This document shows, one piece after another, positions 57,175-64,000 of a DNA stretch of 64,000 nt. Both the position numbers and the translations under genes were made by a program. The number at the start of each line of letters is the position of its first letter. Positions within the stretch are counted from its first letter, which is position 1. This stretch comes from Streptomyces sp. CB02009 (lineage in GTDB: Bacteria > Actinomycetota > Actinomycetes > Streptomycetales > Streptomycetaceae), in NCBI RefSeq assembly GCF_001905825.1, contig NZ_LIVV01000005.1, positions 574,594 to 638,593 on the forward strand, written 5' to 3'. The notes under the pieces are model-generated. The model was not told the origin of the DNA and ran no database searches. It saw only the letters and a list, made by a program, of their open reading frames with translations.

Positions 57175-57261
57175 ACGTGCCCCTCGATGAGTCGTGCGCT
57201 GGCCCTGCACCAATTCTGACGCATCGCGCCGACAACCGGGCCTCACCGGCCCAAGGCGGTA

Positions 57262-57287
57262 TTGACAGAGCAATGGTCCAGACCGCA
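57262..57287. promoter_or_regulatory. Promoter region with a DasR-type (dre) site
   Basis: TTGACA (57262-57267) is followed by the GntR/DasR-like core TGGTCCAGACC (57274-57284) within AATGGTCCAGACCGCA. The dre consensus is TGGTCTAGACCA-like. The site lies between the divergent dmdR1-like (57174) and SIS (57371) starts. A DasR link between N-acetylglucosamine and siderophore control through DmdR1 has been described in Streptomyces. Confidence 0.6.
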
Positions 57288-57370
57288 CCGTGATCGGCGA
57301 CCGGGGCAGGACCAGGGCACGACCACGACATGACGCGACGACGCGACAGCGACGAGAAGGAGCTTCTGGA

Positions 57371-58138
57371 ATGGGCGACAGCGCGGGCGAGAGCAAGCTG
57401 GCCGGACAGTTCTTCGACGCCGCGATCGGCCTGCTCCAGCAGGTGCGCGACGGCGACTCGGCCGAGATCGCCGCGGCCGGCGCCGCGATCGCCGAGGCGG
57501 TCGCCAACGGCAACCGGCTCTTCGCCTTCGGCGCGGGCCACTCCTCGCTCGCCGCCCAGGACGTCGTCTACCGGGCCGGCGGACTCGCCCTCATGAACCT
57601 GCTCGTCGTCCCCGGCGTCGTCGGCGTCGACGTCATGCCGGCCACGCTCGGCTCCGCCCTCGAACGCGTCGACGGCCTCGCCGGGGCGGTCCTGGACTCC
57701 TCCCCCGCCACCGCGGGGGACGTCCTGATCATCATCTCCCTCTCCGGGCGCAACGCCCTGCCCGTCGAGATGGCCATGAACGCCCGCGCGCTCGGCCTCA
57801 CCGTCATCGGCGTGACCTCGGTGGCGTACGCGACGGAGACCAAGTCCCGGCACGTCTCGGGGACGTACCTCAAGGACCACTGCGACATCGTCCTCGACTC
57901 CCGCATCGCCATCGGCGACGCCGAGCTCACCCACGAGGGCATCGAGGCCCCCTTCGCACCCGCCTCCACCGTCGTCACCAGCGCCCTCATGCAGGCCACG
58001 CTCGCCGCCGCCGCCGAGGACCTGGTCCGCCGCGGCATCGAGCCGCCGCTGCTGCGCTCCGGGAACGTCGACGGCGGCCACGAGTGGAACGGCCGCGTGA
58101 TGACGGAGTACGGCGACCGGATCTTCTACCGGCACTGA
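57371..58138 (+). CDS. SIS-domain sugar isomerase/aminosugar-phosphate-like protein
   Basis: 255 residues, ATG 57371 with AAGGAG upstream. The sugar-isomerase (SIS) fold is shown by NRLFAFGAGHSSLAAQDVVYRAGGLALMN (phosphosugar-binding loop), DVLIIISLSGRNALPVEMAMNARALGLTVIGVTS (Rossmann-like strand with the Ser-Gly-Arg-Asn) and GNVDGGHEWNGRV near the C-terminus. Likely substrates are aminosugar phosphates, such as those from N-acetylglucosamine. The dre-like site in its promoter fits this. It is divergent from the dmdR1-like gene. Confidence 0.85.
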   Translation: MGDSAGESKLAGQFFDAAIGLLQQVRDGDSAEIAAAGAAIAEAVANGNRLFAFGAGHSSLAAQDVVYRAGGLALMNLLVVPGVVGVDVMPATLGSALERVDGLAGAVLDSSPATAGDVLIIISLSGRNALPVEMAMNARALGLTVIGVTSVAYATETKSRHVSGTYLKDHCDIVLDSRIAIGDAELTHEGIEAPFAPASTVVTSALMQATLAAAAEDLVRRGIEPPLLRSGNVDGGHEWNGRVMTEYGDRIFYRH

Positions 58139-58191
58139 GACCCCACCGGCGGCCGGACCCACCGCCACCGAGCCCGGGCGGGCCCGGCCCG

Positions 58192-58295
58192 AGGCCCCAG
58201 GCCCGGCCCGCCCGGTCACCCAGGCCCCAGGCCCGGCCCGCCCGGTCCCCCAGGTCCTAGGCCGGGTCCGCCCGGTCACCCAGGTCCAGGGCCGC
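58192..58295. repeat. 30-bp tandem repeat straddling the PAS gene's stop
   Basis: Copies start at 58192, 58222 and 58252; a partial fourth begins at 58282. Units contain AGGCCCCAGGCCCGGCCCG. The period of 30 bp is a multiple of three and the last one-and-a-half copies lie inside the PAS gene, whose stop is at 58257-58259. Confidence 0.8.
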
Positions 58296-59591
58296 CGCCA
58301 CCCTCGACGCCACCGCCTCCGCGAAGACCACGTCCTCCCTCTCGAACGGCTGCCGGCACGCGGCCCGCAGGAACGTCACCACGCCCAGCGTCCGGCCCCG
58401 GGAGCGCAGCGTCACACAGACCGCGTGGGCCGCGTCGGCGGGCCACTGGTGGGCCTCCGCCCACACCTCGGCCGTGCGCCCCGCGCTCGCGCGGACCGTG
58501 CCCACCCGGTCCCAGGCCTGCAGCGCCGGATGCCTCGGGCCGTACCGCAGCGGGATGCCGCCGCCCACCACCGGCGACGCCGGGCCGGGCGCGCCCGCCG
58601 GGGTCGCCAGGGCCCTGGTCAGCCGCCGTTCGCCCGCGACCCGGTCGACCAGGCCGTGGTCCGCGAACCCGGCGAGCGCGAAGTCGAGCAGCACCGCCGC
58701 CGCCTCCGCCGGGTCCTCGCACTCCGCCGCCGCCGCGCCCGCCCGGTGCAGCTGGCTCCACCGGAACCGCAGCCGGTCCGCCTCGCGCGCCGCGAGCCGC
58801 TCCTCCGTCACGTCCTGGAAGAGCCAGGCCACACCCAGCGGCACCGGCTCCTCCGCCATCGGCGAGGACAGCAGCAGGAAGCCGCTGCGCCAGCACCGGC
58901 GCCGCTCCCCGGCGGAGGTCCGCAGCGTCACCCACACCTCGGCGGGCGCCTGCGGCGTGCCCTCCGCCAGGACGTGCTGGAGGGCGGCCTCCAGCTCCTC
59001 CGCGCCGTGCACGACGACATCGCCCAGCGGGCGGCCGAGGAGGGCGGTGCGCCCGGTGCCGAAGGCCCGGGCGGCGTGGCCGTTGACCATGGCGGGGCGC
59101 AGGTCGGCGTCGACGAGGACGACGCCCCAGGACGCGTCCTCGAACAACGCCTCGCTGAGCGCCACCGACCGCTCCAGGTCGAGCTGGACGTGGACCTCGC
59201 TGAACGCGCAGTACACCCCCGCCGGGCTGCCGTCCGCCCCGCGCACGCCGGCGGCCTGGCTCCGTACGAGCACCCGGCCGCCGTCCTTGCGGAGCAGCGC
59301 CAGCTCGTGGACCTGCCGGCCGGGGCCCTTCATGGCCCCCATCAGCCGCCGCAGGGTCTCCTCCGCGTCGGCGCTGCGCGCCGCCCAGCCCTCGAACCCG
59401 CGCCGCCCGACCGCCTCGGCGGCGGTCCAGCCGAGGATCCGCTCGGCCTCGCGGTTCCAGTGCGTGACCGTCCCGTCGGCGTCGAACGCGCAGAGCGCCG
59501 CGTCCATCCCGTCGAGCAGCGCGGCCAGCAGATCGGCCCCTGCCCCGGGAACGGAAGCGGTCGCGCTCGCGGACCCCGTGAAAGCACTCAT
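58257..59591 (-). CDS. PAS-PAS-GAF sensor-like protein without output domain
   Basis: 444 residues, ATG 59591 (GGGGGG ribosome-binding site). Residues about 20-140 form a first PAS domain (LLDGMDAALCAFDADGTVTHWNREAERILGWTAAEAVGRRG, with a PAC-like ALLRKDGGRVLVRS). A second PAS lies at about 145-265 (ALFEDASWGVVLVDADLRPAMVNGHAARAFGTGRTALLGRP). Residues about 275-444 form a GAF domain (ECEDPAEAAAVLLDFALAGFADHGLVDRV...). No histidine kinase, phosphatase or GGDEF domain follows, so it may be a truncated sensor or act through protein contacts. The last codons coincide with a 30-bp repeat. Confidence 0.8.
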   Translation of the reverse strand: MSAFTGSASATASVPGAGADLLAALLDGMDAALCAFDADGTVTHWNREAERILGWTAAEAVGRRGFEGWAARSADAEETLRRLMGAMKGPGRQVHELALLRKDGGRVLVRSQAAGVRGADGSPAGVYCAFSEVHVQLDLERSVALSEALFEDASWGVVLVDADLRPAMVNGHAARAFGTGRTALLGRPLGDVVVHGAEELEAALQHVLAEGTPQAPAEVWVTLRTSAGERRRCWRSGFLLLSSPMAEEPVPLGVAWLFQDVTEERLAAREADRLRFRWSQLHRAGAAAAECEDPAEAAAVLLDFALAGFADHGLVDRVAGERRLTRALATPAGAPGPASPVVGGGIPLRYGPRHPALQAWDRVGTVRASAGRTAEVWAEAHQWPADAAHAVCVTLRSRGRTLGVVTFLRAACRQPFEREDVVFAEAVASRVAAALDLGDRADPA

Positions 59592-59761
59592 CCCGGCACC
59601 CCCCATACTTCCGCCATTCAACTGGAACGTGACGCAGAGCACATCACCTTCACGGAAATCGTTGCATCGCGGAAACGCGTTCCGGTGCGGGGGCGCCGCG
59701 GGTGCGGGAGGAGCTGCGGGAGCGGCCTCCCGCGCGGGTAGGCCGGCGGCATGTGCGCCGG

Positions 59762-60493
59762 TCAGGGCGCCAGGCGCTCCACCCGCCACGTCTCGCCCGC
59801 CGGGCCGCCCGCGTTGGCCGGGCCCGGTGCGCCGTCCGGGGTGCCGGCGCCGTCCGGGCCGCCCTCGCGGACGTACCGCAGCCGGTCGTGGAGCCGGTTC
59901 TCGTGCCCCTGCCAGAACTCGACCGCGTCCGGCACGACGCGGATGCCGCCCCACTCCGGCGGGACGGGTACCTGCGTGTCGGCGGGGTAGCGGGCGGCGA
60001 GCTCCGCGTACCGGGCGAGGAGTTCCGCGCGGGACGCGATCACCGAGGACTGCGGGCTCGCCCAGGCGCCCAGCTGGGAGCCGTGCGGGCGGGTGCGGAA
60101 GTAGGCGGCCGTCTCGTCGCGGCCGATGCGCTCGGCGCGGCCCGTGACGATGACCTGGCGGGCCAGCGGGTGCCAGGGGAAGAGCAGCGAGGCGTACGGG
60201 TTGGCCGCCAGCTCCGCGCCCTTGCGGGAGTCGTAGTTGGTGAAGAAGACGAAGCCGGCCTGGTCGTAGTGCTTCAGGAGCACCGTGCGCGAGGACGGGC
60301 GCCCGTCGGGGGTGGCGGTGGAGACGACCATCGCGTTCGGCTCGTGGATCGCCGGGTTCTCGGCGGTCTCCTTGAACCAGCGGGTGAACTGCGCGATCGG
60401 TTCGGGCGCGAGGTCGGCGGGCGACAGCTCGGTGGTGCGGTACTGCTCGCGCATGTCCGCGGGATCCAGGGCGTCGTTCACAGGATCGGTCAC
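59762..60493 (-). CDS. pdxH: Pyridoxamine 5'-phosphate oxidase
   Basis: 243 residues, GTG 60493 (GGATGG upstream). Family features are ADMREQYRTTELSPADLAPEPIAQFTRWFKE, FVFFTNYDSRKGAELAANPYASLLFPWHPLARQVIVTGRAERI (FMN binding), and VPVPPEWGGIRVVPDAVEFWQGHENRLHDRLRYVRE at the end. The last 30 residues include a Gly/Ala/Pro insertion (GGPDGAGTPDGAPGPANAGG) before the usual GETWRVERLAP. It oxidises pyridoxine/pyridoxamine phosphate to pyridoxal phosphate. It is divergent from the citrate synthase-like gene. Confidence 0.93.
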   Translation of the reverse strand: MTDPVNDALDPADMREQYRTTELSPADLAPEPIAQFTRWFKETAENPAIHEPNAMVVSTATPDGRPSSRTVLLKHYDQAGFVFFTNYDSRKGAELAANPYASLLFPWHPLARQVIVTGRAERIGRDETAAYFRTRPHGSQLGAWASPQSSVIASRAELLARYAELAARYPADTQVPVPPEWGGIRVVPDAVEFWQGHENRLHDRLRYVREGGPDGAGTPDGAPGPANAGGPAGETWRVERLAP

Positions 60494-60690
60494 GGGGCCA
60501 TCCTGCCGCAGCGCCTCAGTTTGCCCGGCACCGCGTGCCGCCAATCCTTACTCGCCGGATCGGCGGAGTGTGCCGGATGTCACGCTTCCCCGCATCATCG
60601 GAACCGTACAGACTCTTGGGCTGGACGACTGTTGAATCCCCACCATCGACCACCATTCGGTTGATCGATCATCGATAGAGGAGCCGCCTG

Positions 60691-61800
60691 ATGTCCGACT
60701 TCGTACCCGGGCTCGAGGGAGTCGTCGCGTTCGAGACGGAGATCGCCGAACCCGACAAGGAAGGCGGCGCCCTCCGGTACCGCGGCGTCGACATCGAGGA
60801 CCTGGTCGGCCACGTCTCGTTCGGCAACGTCTGGGGTCTGCTCGTCGACGGCGCCTTCAACCCCGGCCTGCCGGCCGCCGAGCCCTTCCCCATCCCCGTG
60901 CACTCCGGCGACATCCGCGTCGACGTGCAGTCCGCCCTCGCGATGCTCGCGCCCGTGTGGGGGCTCAAGCCGCTCCTCGACATCTCCGCCGAGCAGGCCC
61001 GCGACGACCTCGCCCGCGCCGCCGTCATGGCGCTCTCGTACGTCGCCCAGTCCGCCCGCGGCCAGGGTCTGCCCATGGTCCCGCAGAGCGAGATCGACAA
61101 GGCCGAGTCCGTCGTCGAGCGCTTCATGATCCGCTGGCGCGGCGAGCCCGACCCGAAGCACGTCAAGGCCGTCGACGCCTACTGGACCTCCGCCGCCGAG
61201 CACGGCATGAACGCCTCCACGTTCACCGCCCGCGTCATCGCCTCCACCGGCGCCGACGTGGCCGCCTCGCTCTCCGGCGCCGTCGGCGCCATGTCGGGCC
61301 CGCTGCACGGCGGCGCGCCCTCCCGCGTCCTCGGCATGATCGAGGAGATCGAGCGGACCGGCGACGCCACCGCGTACGTGAAGCAGGCCCTCGACAAGGG
61401 CGAGCGCCTGATGGGCTTCGGCCACCGCGTCTACCGCGCCGAGGACCCCCGCGCGCGCGTGCTGCGCCGGACGGCCAAGGAGCTGGACGCCCCGCGCTAC
61501 GAGGTGGCCGCCGCGCTGGAGAAGGCCGCCCTGGAGGAGCTGCACAACCGCCGTCCCGACCGCGTCCTGGCGACGAACGTCGAGTTCTGGGCGGCCATCG
61601 TCCTGGACTTCGCCGAGGTCCCGGCGCACATGTTCACGTCGATGTTCACGTGCGCACGGACGGCCGGCTGGTCGGCGCACATCCTGGAGCAGAAGCGCAC
61701 GGGCCGGCTCGTCCGCCCGTCGGCCCGCTACACGGGGCCGGGACAGCGGAACCCGCGTGAGATCGAGGGCTACTCAGATATCGCGGGCATCGCGGGCTGA
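60691..61800 (+). CDS. Citrate synthase-family protein (citrate synthase 2 type)
   Basis: 369 residues, GAGGAG ribosome-binding site. The family's catalytic residues are in GAMSGPLHGGAPSRVLGMI, GERLMGFGHRVYR and NVEFWAAIVLDFAEVP, with GALRYRGVDIEDLV at the N-terminus. It condenses oxaloacetate with acetyl-CoA or propionyl-CoA (methylcitrate synthase is a close relative and cannot be excluded). It is shorter than the main citrate synthase of Streptomyces. Divergent from pdxH, with a short AT-richer region (GATCGATCATCGATAG) in between. Confidence 0.92.
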   Translation: MSDFVPGLEGVVAFETEIAEPDKEGGALRYRGVDIEDLVGHVSFGNVWGLLVDGAFNPGLPAAEPFPIPVHSGDIRVDVQSALAMLAPVWGLKPLLDISAEQARDDLARAAVMALSYVAQSARGQGLPMVPQSEIDKAESVVERFMIRWRGEPDPKHVKAVDAYWTSAAEHGMNASTFTARVIASTGADVAASLSGAVGAMSGPLHGGAPSRVLGMIEEIERTGDATAYVKQALDKGERLMGFGHRVYRAEDPRARVLRRTAKELDAPRYEVAAALEKAALEELHNRRPDRVLATNVEFWAAIVLDFAEVPAHMFTSMFTCARTAGWSAHILEQKRTGRLVRPSARYTGPGQRNPREIEGYSDIAGIAG

Positions 61801-61822
61801 GTGCCCGAGTCCCTTCCGTACG

Positions 61823-61856
61823 GCGACGGCCCGACCCGCACAGTCAGGGCCGTCGC
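61823..61856. terminator. Terminator between convergent genes
   Basis: GCGACGGCCC and GGGCCGTCGC form a perfect 10-bp stem between the citrate synthase gene and the dioxygenase gene. Confidence 0.7.
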
Positions 61857-61900
61857 GGCGGACGGGGCCGCGCGGGCGGAGCCGCGCGGTCGGGGGCCGG

Positions 61901-62944
61901 CTAGGACGACAGGGCCGGCTGCGCCTCCGGGTGCAGCAGCAGGTCCGCGTGGTGGCGGGCCGTCGTCAGCGGGTGGGCCCGCAGCTTGCCCTTGAGCTCG
62001 TTGCGGCCGTACTCGGCGAACAGCGGGTTCGACGGATCGGCCGTGACGCCGGGCGCGGTCTCCGCGTACGGGAAGGTCAGCGGGCTGATCCGGGCGTCGA
62101 GCCGCGGGTTGTAGAAGAACGGCACCGAGTAGCGCTCGGTCGCCCCGGGCGGCGAGACGACCCGGTGGTTGGTGGCGAGCAGGTAGCCGTCGGTGGCCAC
62201 TTCGAGGAGCTCGCCGAGGTTCACGACGAACGCGCCCGGCAGCGGCGGCACGTCGTGGAAGTTCCCGTCCTCCCGCTGGACCTGGAGCCCGCCCACGTGG
62301 TCCTGCAGGAGCAGCGTGAGGAAGCCGTAGTCCTTGTGCGCGCCGACGCCCTGGTCGTCGCCCTCGCCGCTGCTGCCCGGGTAGCGCACCAGCTTGAGGT
62401 GCGGGTGGGCGCGCGGCCCGAAGATGTCGTCGTAGAAGTCCTCGGACGCGCCGATCGAGGTGAGCAGCTCGTGCAGCAGCCGCTCGGCGACCCCGCTGAG
62501 CCGCTCGATCCAGTGCAGGGCCGCGGTCCGCAGCTCGGGGAGCGCCTCGGGCCATTGGTTGGGGCCCTCGAGCCACCAGTACGGGGCTTCCCAGGGCGCG
62601 GGGGTCCGCGCGGGGCGCTCGGCGCCGATGTCGAGCTGGTCGCGCCAGTCGCGCGCGCCGGCGGTGCGCTCGTCGCCGATGCGGGTGTAGCCGCGGAAGT
62701 GCGGCGAGTTGATGTTGTCGAGGGCGAGCCGGTCGGCCTCGGGCAGGGCGAAGAAGGCGTGCATCGCGGAGGTCAGGGCCCGCGTCTCGGCCTCGGTCAC
62801 CCCGTGCCCGATCAGCTGGAAGAAGCCGACGTCGTGCGCGGCCGAGTGGAGCTGGGCGTGGAGCAGGCGCCGGGCCTGGGGGTCACGGTCTGCGGCGGAG
62901 AGGTCGACGATGGGGAGCTGCGAGGAGTACGAGCTGCGAGTCAT
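61901..62944 (-). CDS. Isopenicillin-N-synthase-family Fe(II)/2-oxoglutarate-type oxygenase
   Basis: 347 residues. The jelly-roll ligands are present: HxD in GVGAHKDYGFLTLLLQDHVGGLQV, the second His in LLATNHRVVSP, and RYSVPFF as the co-substrate motif. The N-terminal part LPIVDLSAADRDPQARRLLHAQLHSAAHDVGFFQLIGHGV is the conserved DIOX_N region. Members oxidise small organic substrates, for example amino acids, flavonoids or ACV in beta-lactam synthesis; no beta-lactam genes are here. A short leader peptide (63072-63146) lies 127 bases upstream on the same strand. Confidence 0.87.
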   Translation of the reverse strand: MTRSSYSSQLPIVDLSAADRDPQARRLLHAQLHSAAHDVGFFQLIGHGVTEAETRALTSAMHAFFALPEADRLALDNINSPHFRGYTRIGDERTAGARDWRDQLDIGAERPARTPAPWEAPYWWLEGPNQWPEALPELRTAALHWIERLSGVAERLLHELLTSIGASEDFYDDIFGPRAHPHLKLVRYPGSSGEGDDQGVGAHKDYGFLTLLLQDHVGGLQVQREDGNFHDVPPLPGAFVVNLGELLEVATDGYLLATNHRVVSPPGATERYSVPFFYNPRLDARISPLTFPYAETAPGVTADPSNPLFAEYGRNELKGKLRAHPLTTARHHADLLLHPEAQPALSS

Positions 62945-63071
62945 GGGTGCGTCCGCGGGGTCTACGGGTGCCCGGGGCGGCCGCCGAGGGTGGGGCGGGG
63001 GCCACGGGTGCCGGTCGGCTTGGGCTCTGAACGAGGGACCCGGTGGGGGGCGCTGGTGGTGCCCCTGGGGG

Positions 63072-63146
63072 TCATGCGGAGCGGCGACAGCTCATGGACG
63101 TGACGCGGAGGAAGTCCACGTGGCGACGGCGTACGAGCGTAGGCAT
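63072..63146 (-). CDS. Leaderless 24-residue leader peptide upstream of the oxygenase
   Basis: ATG at 63146 begins MPTLVRRRHVDFLRVTSMSC and ends RRSA at a TGA. The RRHVDxxRVxSxxC pattern matches small peptides annotated in streptomycetes as putative leader peptides, several of which lie before sulfur-related genes. A TACTCT -10 lies six bases before the ATG (63153-63158), so the mRNA starts at or near the ATG. The final Cys near the end suggests an attenuator that senses cysteine or translation status. Downstream, 127 bases separate it from the oxygenase start. Confidence rests on the motif and promoter spacing. Confidence 0.6.
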   Translation of the reverse strand: MPTLVRRRHVDFLRVTSMSCRRSA

Positions 63147-63152
63147 GCGACC

Positions 63153-63158
63153 AGAGTA
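63153..63158 (-). promoter_or_regulatory. -10 box of the leader peptide transcript
   Basis: TACTCT on the minus strand, six bases before the ATG at 63146, the standard spacing for leaderless transcripts in Streptomyces. No good -35 is visible. Confidence 0.5.
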
Positions 63159-63306
63159 CTGCGGCGGGGAGGCTTGGACTGTGGCGCGGGTCACGTCATA
63201 CGGGAGGACTTGCGGCCTTGACGGACTTCGGGAGGAAGAACCCAGGTGAGGGCCCCGGGCGGGCCCGAATCTTTACGCCGGTGTTTCGGCCGGGCCCGAA
63301 TCCCTC

Positions 63307-63885
63307 CTACGCCAGCGCCTCGTCCAGCAGCAGGGCCCACTGGGCGACGACGCGTTCCCGGCGGGCGCGGTCGTCCGTGAGGAGGGTCGCGAGGCCGAGG
63401 CCGCGGGCCATGTCCAGGAAGCCCTGGACGGTTTCGCGGACGCCGGGGCGGGACTCGTCGGCCCCCAGCACCTCGACGGCCATGCGGTGGGACTCGCGGC
63501 CGACGCGCGCCTCCAGTTCGGTCACGCGCGCGCGGAGCTGCTCCTCGCCGGAGGCCGCGACCCACAGGTGGAGGGCGGCGCGGAAGAGGGGACCGGTGAA
63601 GAGGTCGACGAGCGCGGCGACGGCCTCGTGGCGGTCACGGGACGGCAGCGTCCGCAGCGCCTGGGAGCGCTCCTCCGCGACGTATTCGACGGCGGCCGTG
63701 AACAGGTCCTCGCGGGTCGGGAAGTGGTGCTGGGCGGCGCCCCGGGAGACGCCCGCCCGTTCCGCGACGACGGCGACCGTGGAGCCCGCCCAGCCGTGTT
63801 CGGCCAGGCAGGACACGGCCGCCTCCAGGAGCCGCTGCCGGGTGGCGCGGCTCCTGTCCTGCTTGGGTGCGGTCACAGCCGCCAT
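63307..63885 (-). CDS. TetR-family transcriptional regulator
   Basis: 192 residues. The DNA-binding part is SRATRQRLLEAAVSCLAEHGWAGSTVAVVAERAGVSRGAAQHHFPTREDLFTAAVEYVAEE, a complete helix-turn-helix with the typical GAAQHHF third helix. The C-terminal ligand domain is short and helical. Its start overlaps the 3' end of an enoyl-CoA hydratase gene by 13 bases, so both are translated from one mRNA. TetR regulators beside enoyl-CoA hydratases often sense acyl-CoAs. It is a candidate for the regulator of the CTGACGGNCCGTCAG operators, but this is untested; its promoter lies beyond the window. Confidence 0.87.
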   Translation of the reverse strand: MAAVTAPKQDRSRATRQRLLEAAVSCLAEHGWAGSTVAVVAERAGVSRGAAQHHFPTREDLFTAAVEYVAEERSQALRTLPSRDRHEAVAALVDLFTGPLFRAALHLWVAASGEEQLRARVTELEARVGRESHRMAVEVLGADESRPGVRETVQGFLDMARGLGLATLLTDDRARRERVVAQWALLLDEALA

Positions 63886-64000
63886 GCGGGGTCCCGTCGT
63901 TCGAGGAAGGCCGTCATCCCCTCGCGCGCCTCGGCGGAGGCGAACAGCGTGGCCGACCTCTGCACCAGGTCCTCCGCGTCACGTTCGAAGGTCTCCAGGA
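63873..64000 (-). CDS. Enoyl-CoA hydratase family protein (C-terminus only)
   Basis: Only the last 41 codons are present; the gene begins beyond the right edge. The end FASAEAREGMTAFLERRDPAWRL is typical of crotonase-fold hydratases (the EREGMxAFLERRxPxW motif). The stop overlaps the TetR start by 13 bases. A role in catabolism of a branched acyl-CoA is plausible but not shown. Confidence 0.75.
   Translation of the reverse strand, partial: LETFERDAEDLVQRSATLFASAEAREGMTAFLERRDPAWRL

Noticed and set aside
61901..62944. IPNS-like oxygenase as part of a beta-lactam cluster
   Set aside because: No ACV synthetase, acyltransferase or beta-lactamase genes nearby; the family is broad.

Overview
The window is chromosomal DNA of a Streptomyces (high-GC actinomycete). 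GC is very high throughout, codon third positions are almost always G or C, GTG starts are common, and there are tight ATGA/GTGA/TGATG gene couplings. The gene content is typical of the genus: an SCO4402-family gene next to purU, a DmdR1-like iron regulator divergent from a SIS-domain gene with a DasR-type site between them, an NsdA-like regulator, a sigma factor with a zinc-finger anti-sigma partner, and many secreted repeat proteins. I see no tRNA, rRNA, CRISPR array, transposase or complete antibiotic cluster.

Layout. 1-6.3 kb: a truncated M23 peptidase, a DUF1992 protein, three DinB/DUF664 genes, a secreted VCBS protein, an NlpC/P60-like hydrolase and an internally deleted HAD phosphatase. 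6.3-7.3 kb: a gene-poor, largely palindromic block with two inverted copies of a structured element around a lower-GC core. 7.3-9.3 kb: a membrane Ser/Thr kinase with a ricin-type lectin ectodomain. 9.3-35 kb: a broken-up set of acyl-CoA and redox genes. These are a DUF35 protein, DoxX, an FAD monooxygenase, an ADP-forming acyl-CoA synthetase, enoyl-CoA hydratase, flavin reductase, SDR, Zn-alcohol dehydrogenase, cyclase, two acyl-CoA dehydrogenases, an amidohydrolase and an AMP-forming CoA ligase. A secreted Ig-repeat protein, three MFS exporters and a GlxA-type regulator are interspersed. Most promoters of the acyl-CoA set carry the same palindrome, CTGACGGNCCGTCAG, so the scattered operons look like one regulon.

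35-47.4 kb: STAS protein, sigma/anti-sigma pair, purU, SCO4402 family, substrate-binding lipoprotein, Pro-rich membrane protein with repeated TQ(Y/H/F)(I/L) motifs, NsdA-like regulator, primase-polymerase-like protein and a two-gene ABC transporter. 47.4-53.5 kb: two carboxymuconolactone-decarboxylase-like genes, both with ECF41-type promoters (TGTCACA-N16/17-CGTC), a TetR/imine-reductase-like divergent pair, two acetyltransferases, an enolase and a MarR gene with a perfect 15-bp-arm inverted repeat. 53.5-64 kb: a second FG-GAP secreted protein, an alpha/beta hydrolase, a gene-free 0.6-kb stretch, dmdR1-like/SIS, a PAS-GAF protein, pdxH, a citrate synthase, a 2-oxoglutarate/Fe(II)-type oxygenase preceded by a leaderless short peptide, a TetR gene and the end of an enoyl-CoA hydratase.

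The most interesting items are the shared acyl-CoA operator, the nested palindrome at 6.3-7.2 kb with compensatory stem changes between its two arms, the ECF41-type promoter pair, and the leader peptide upstream of the oxygenase.
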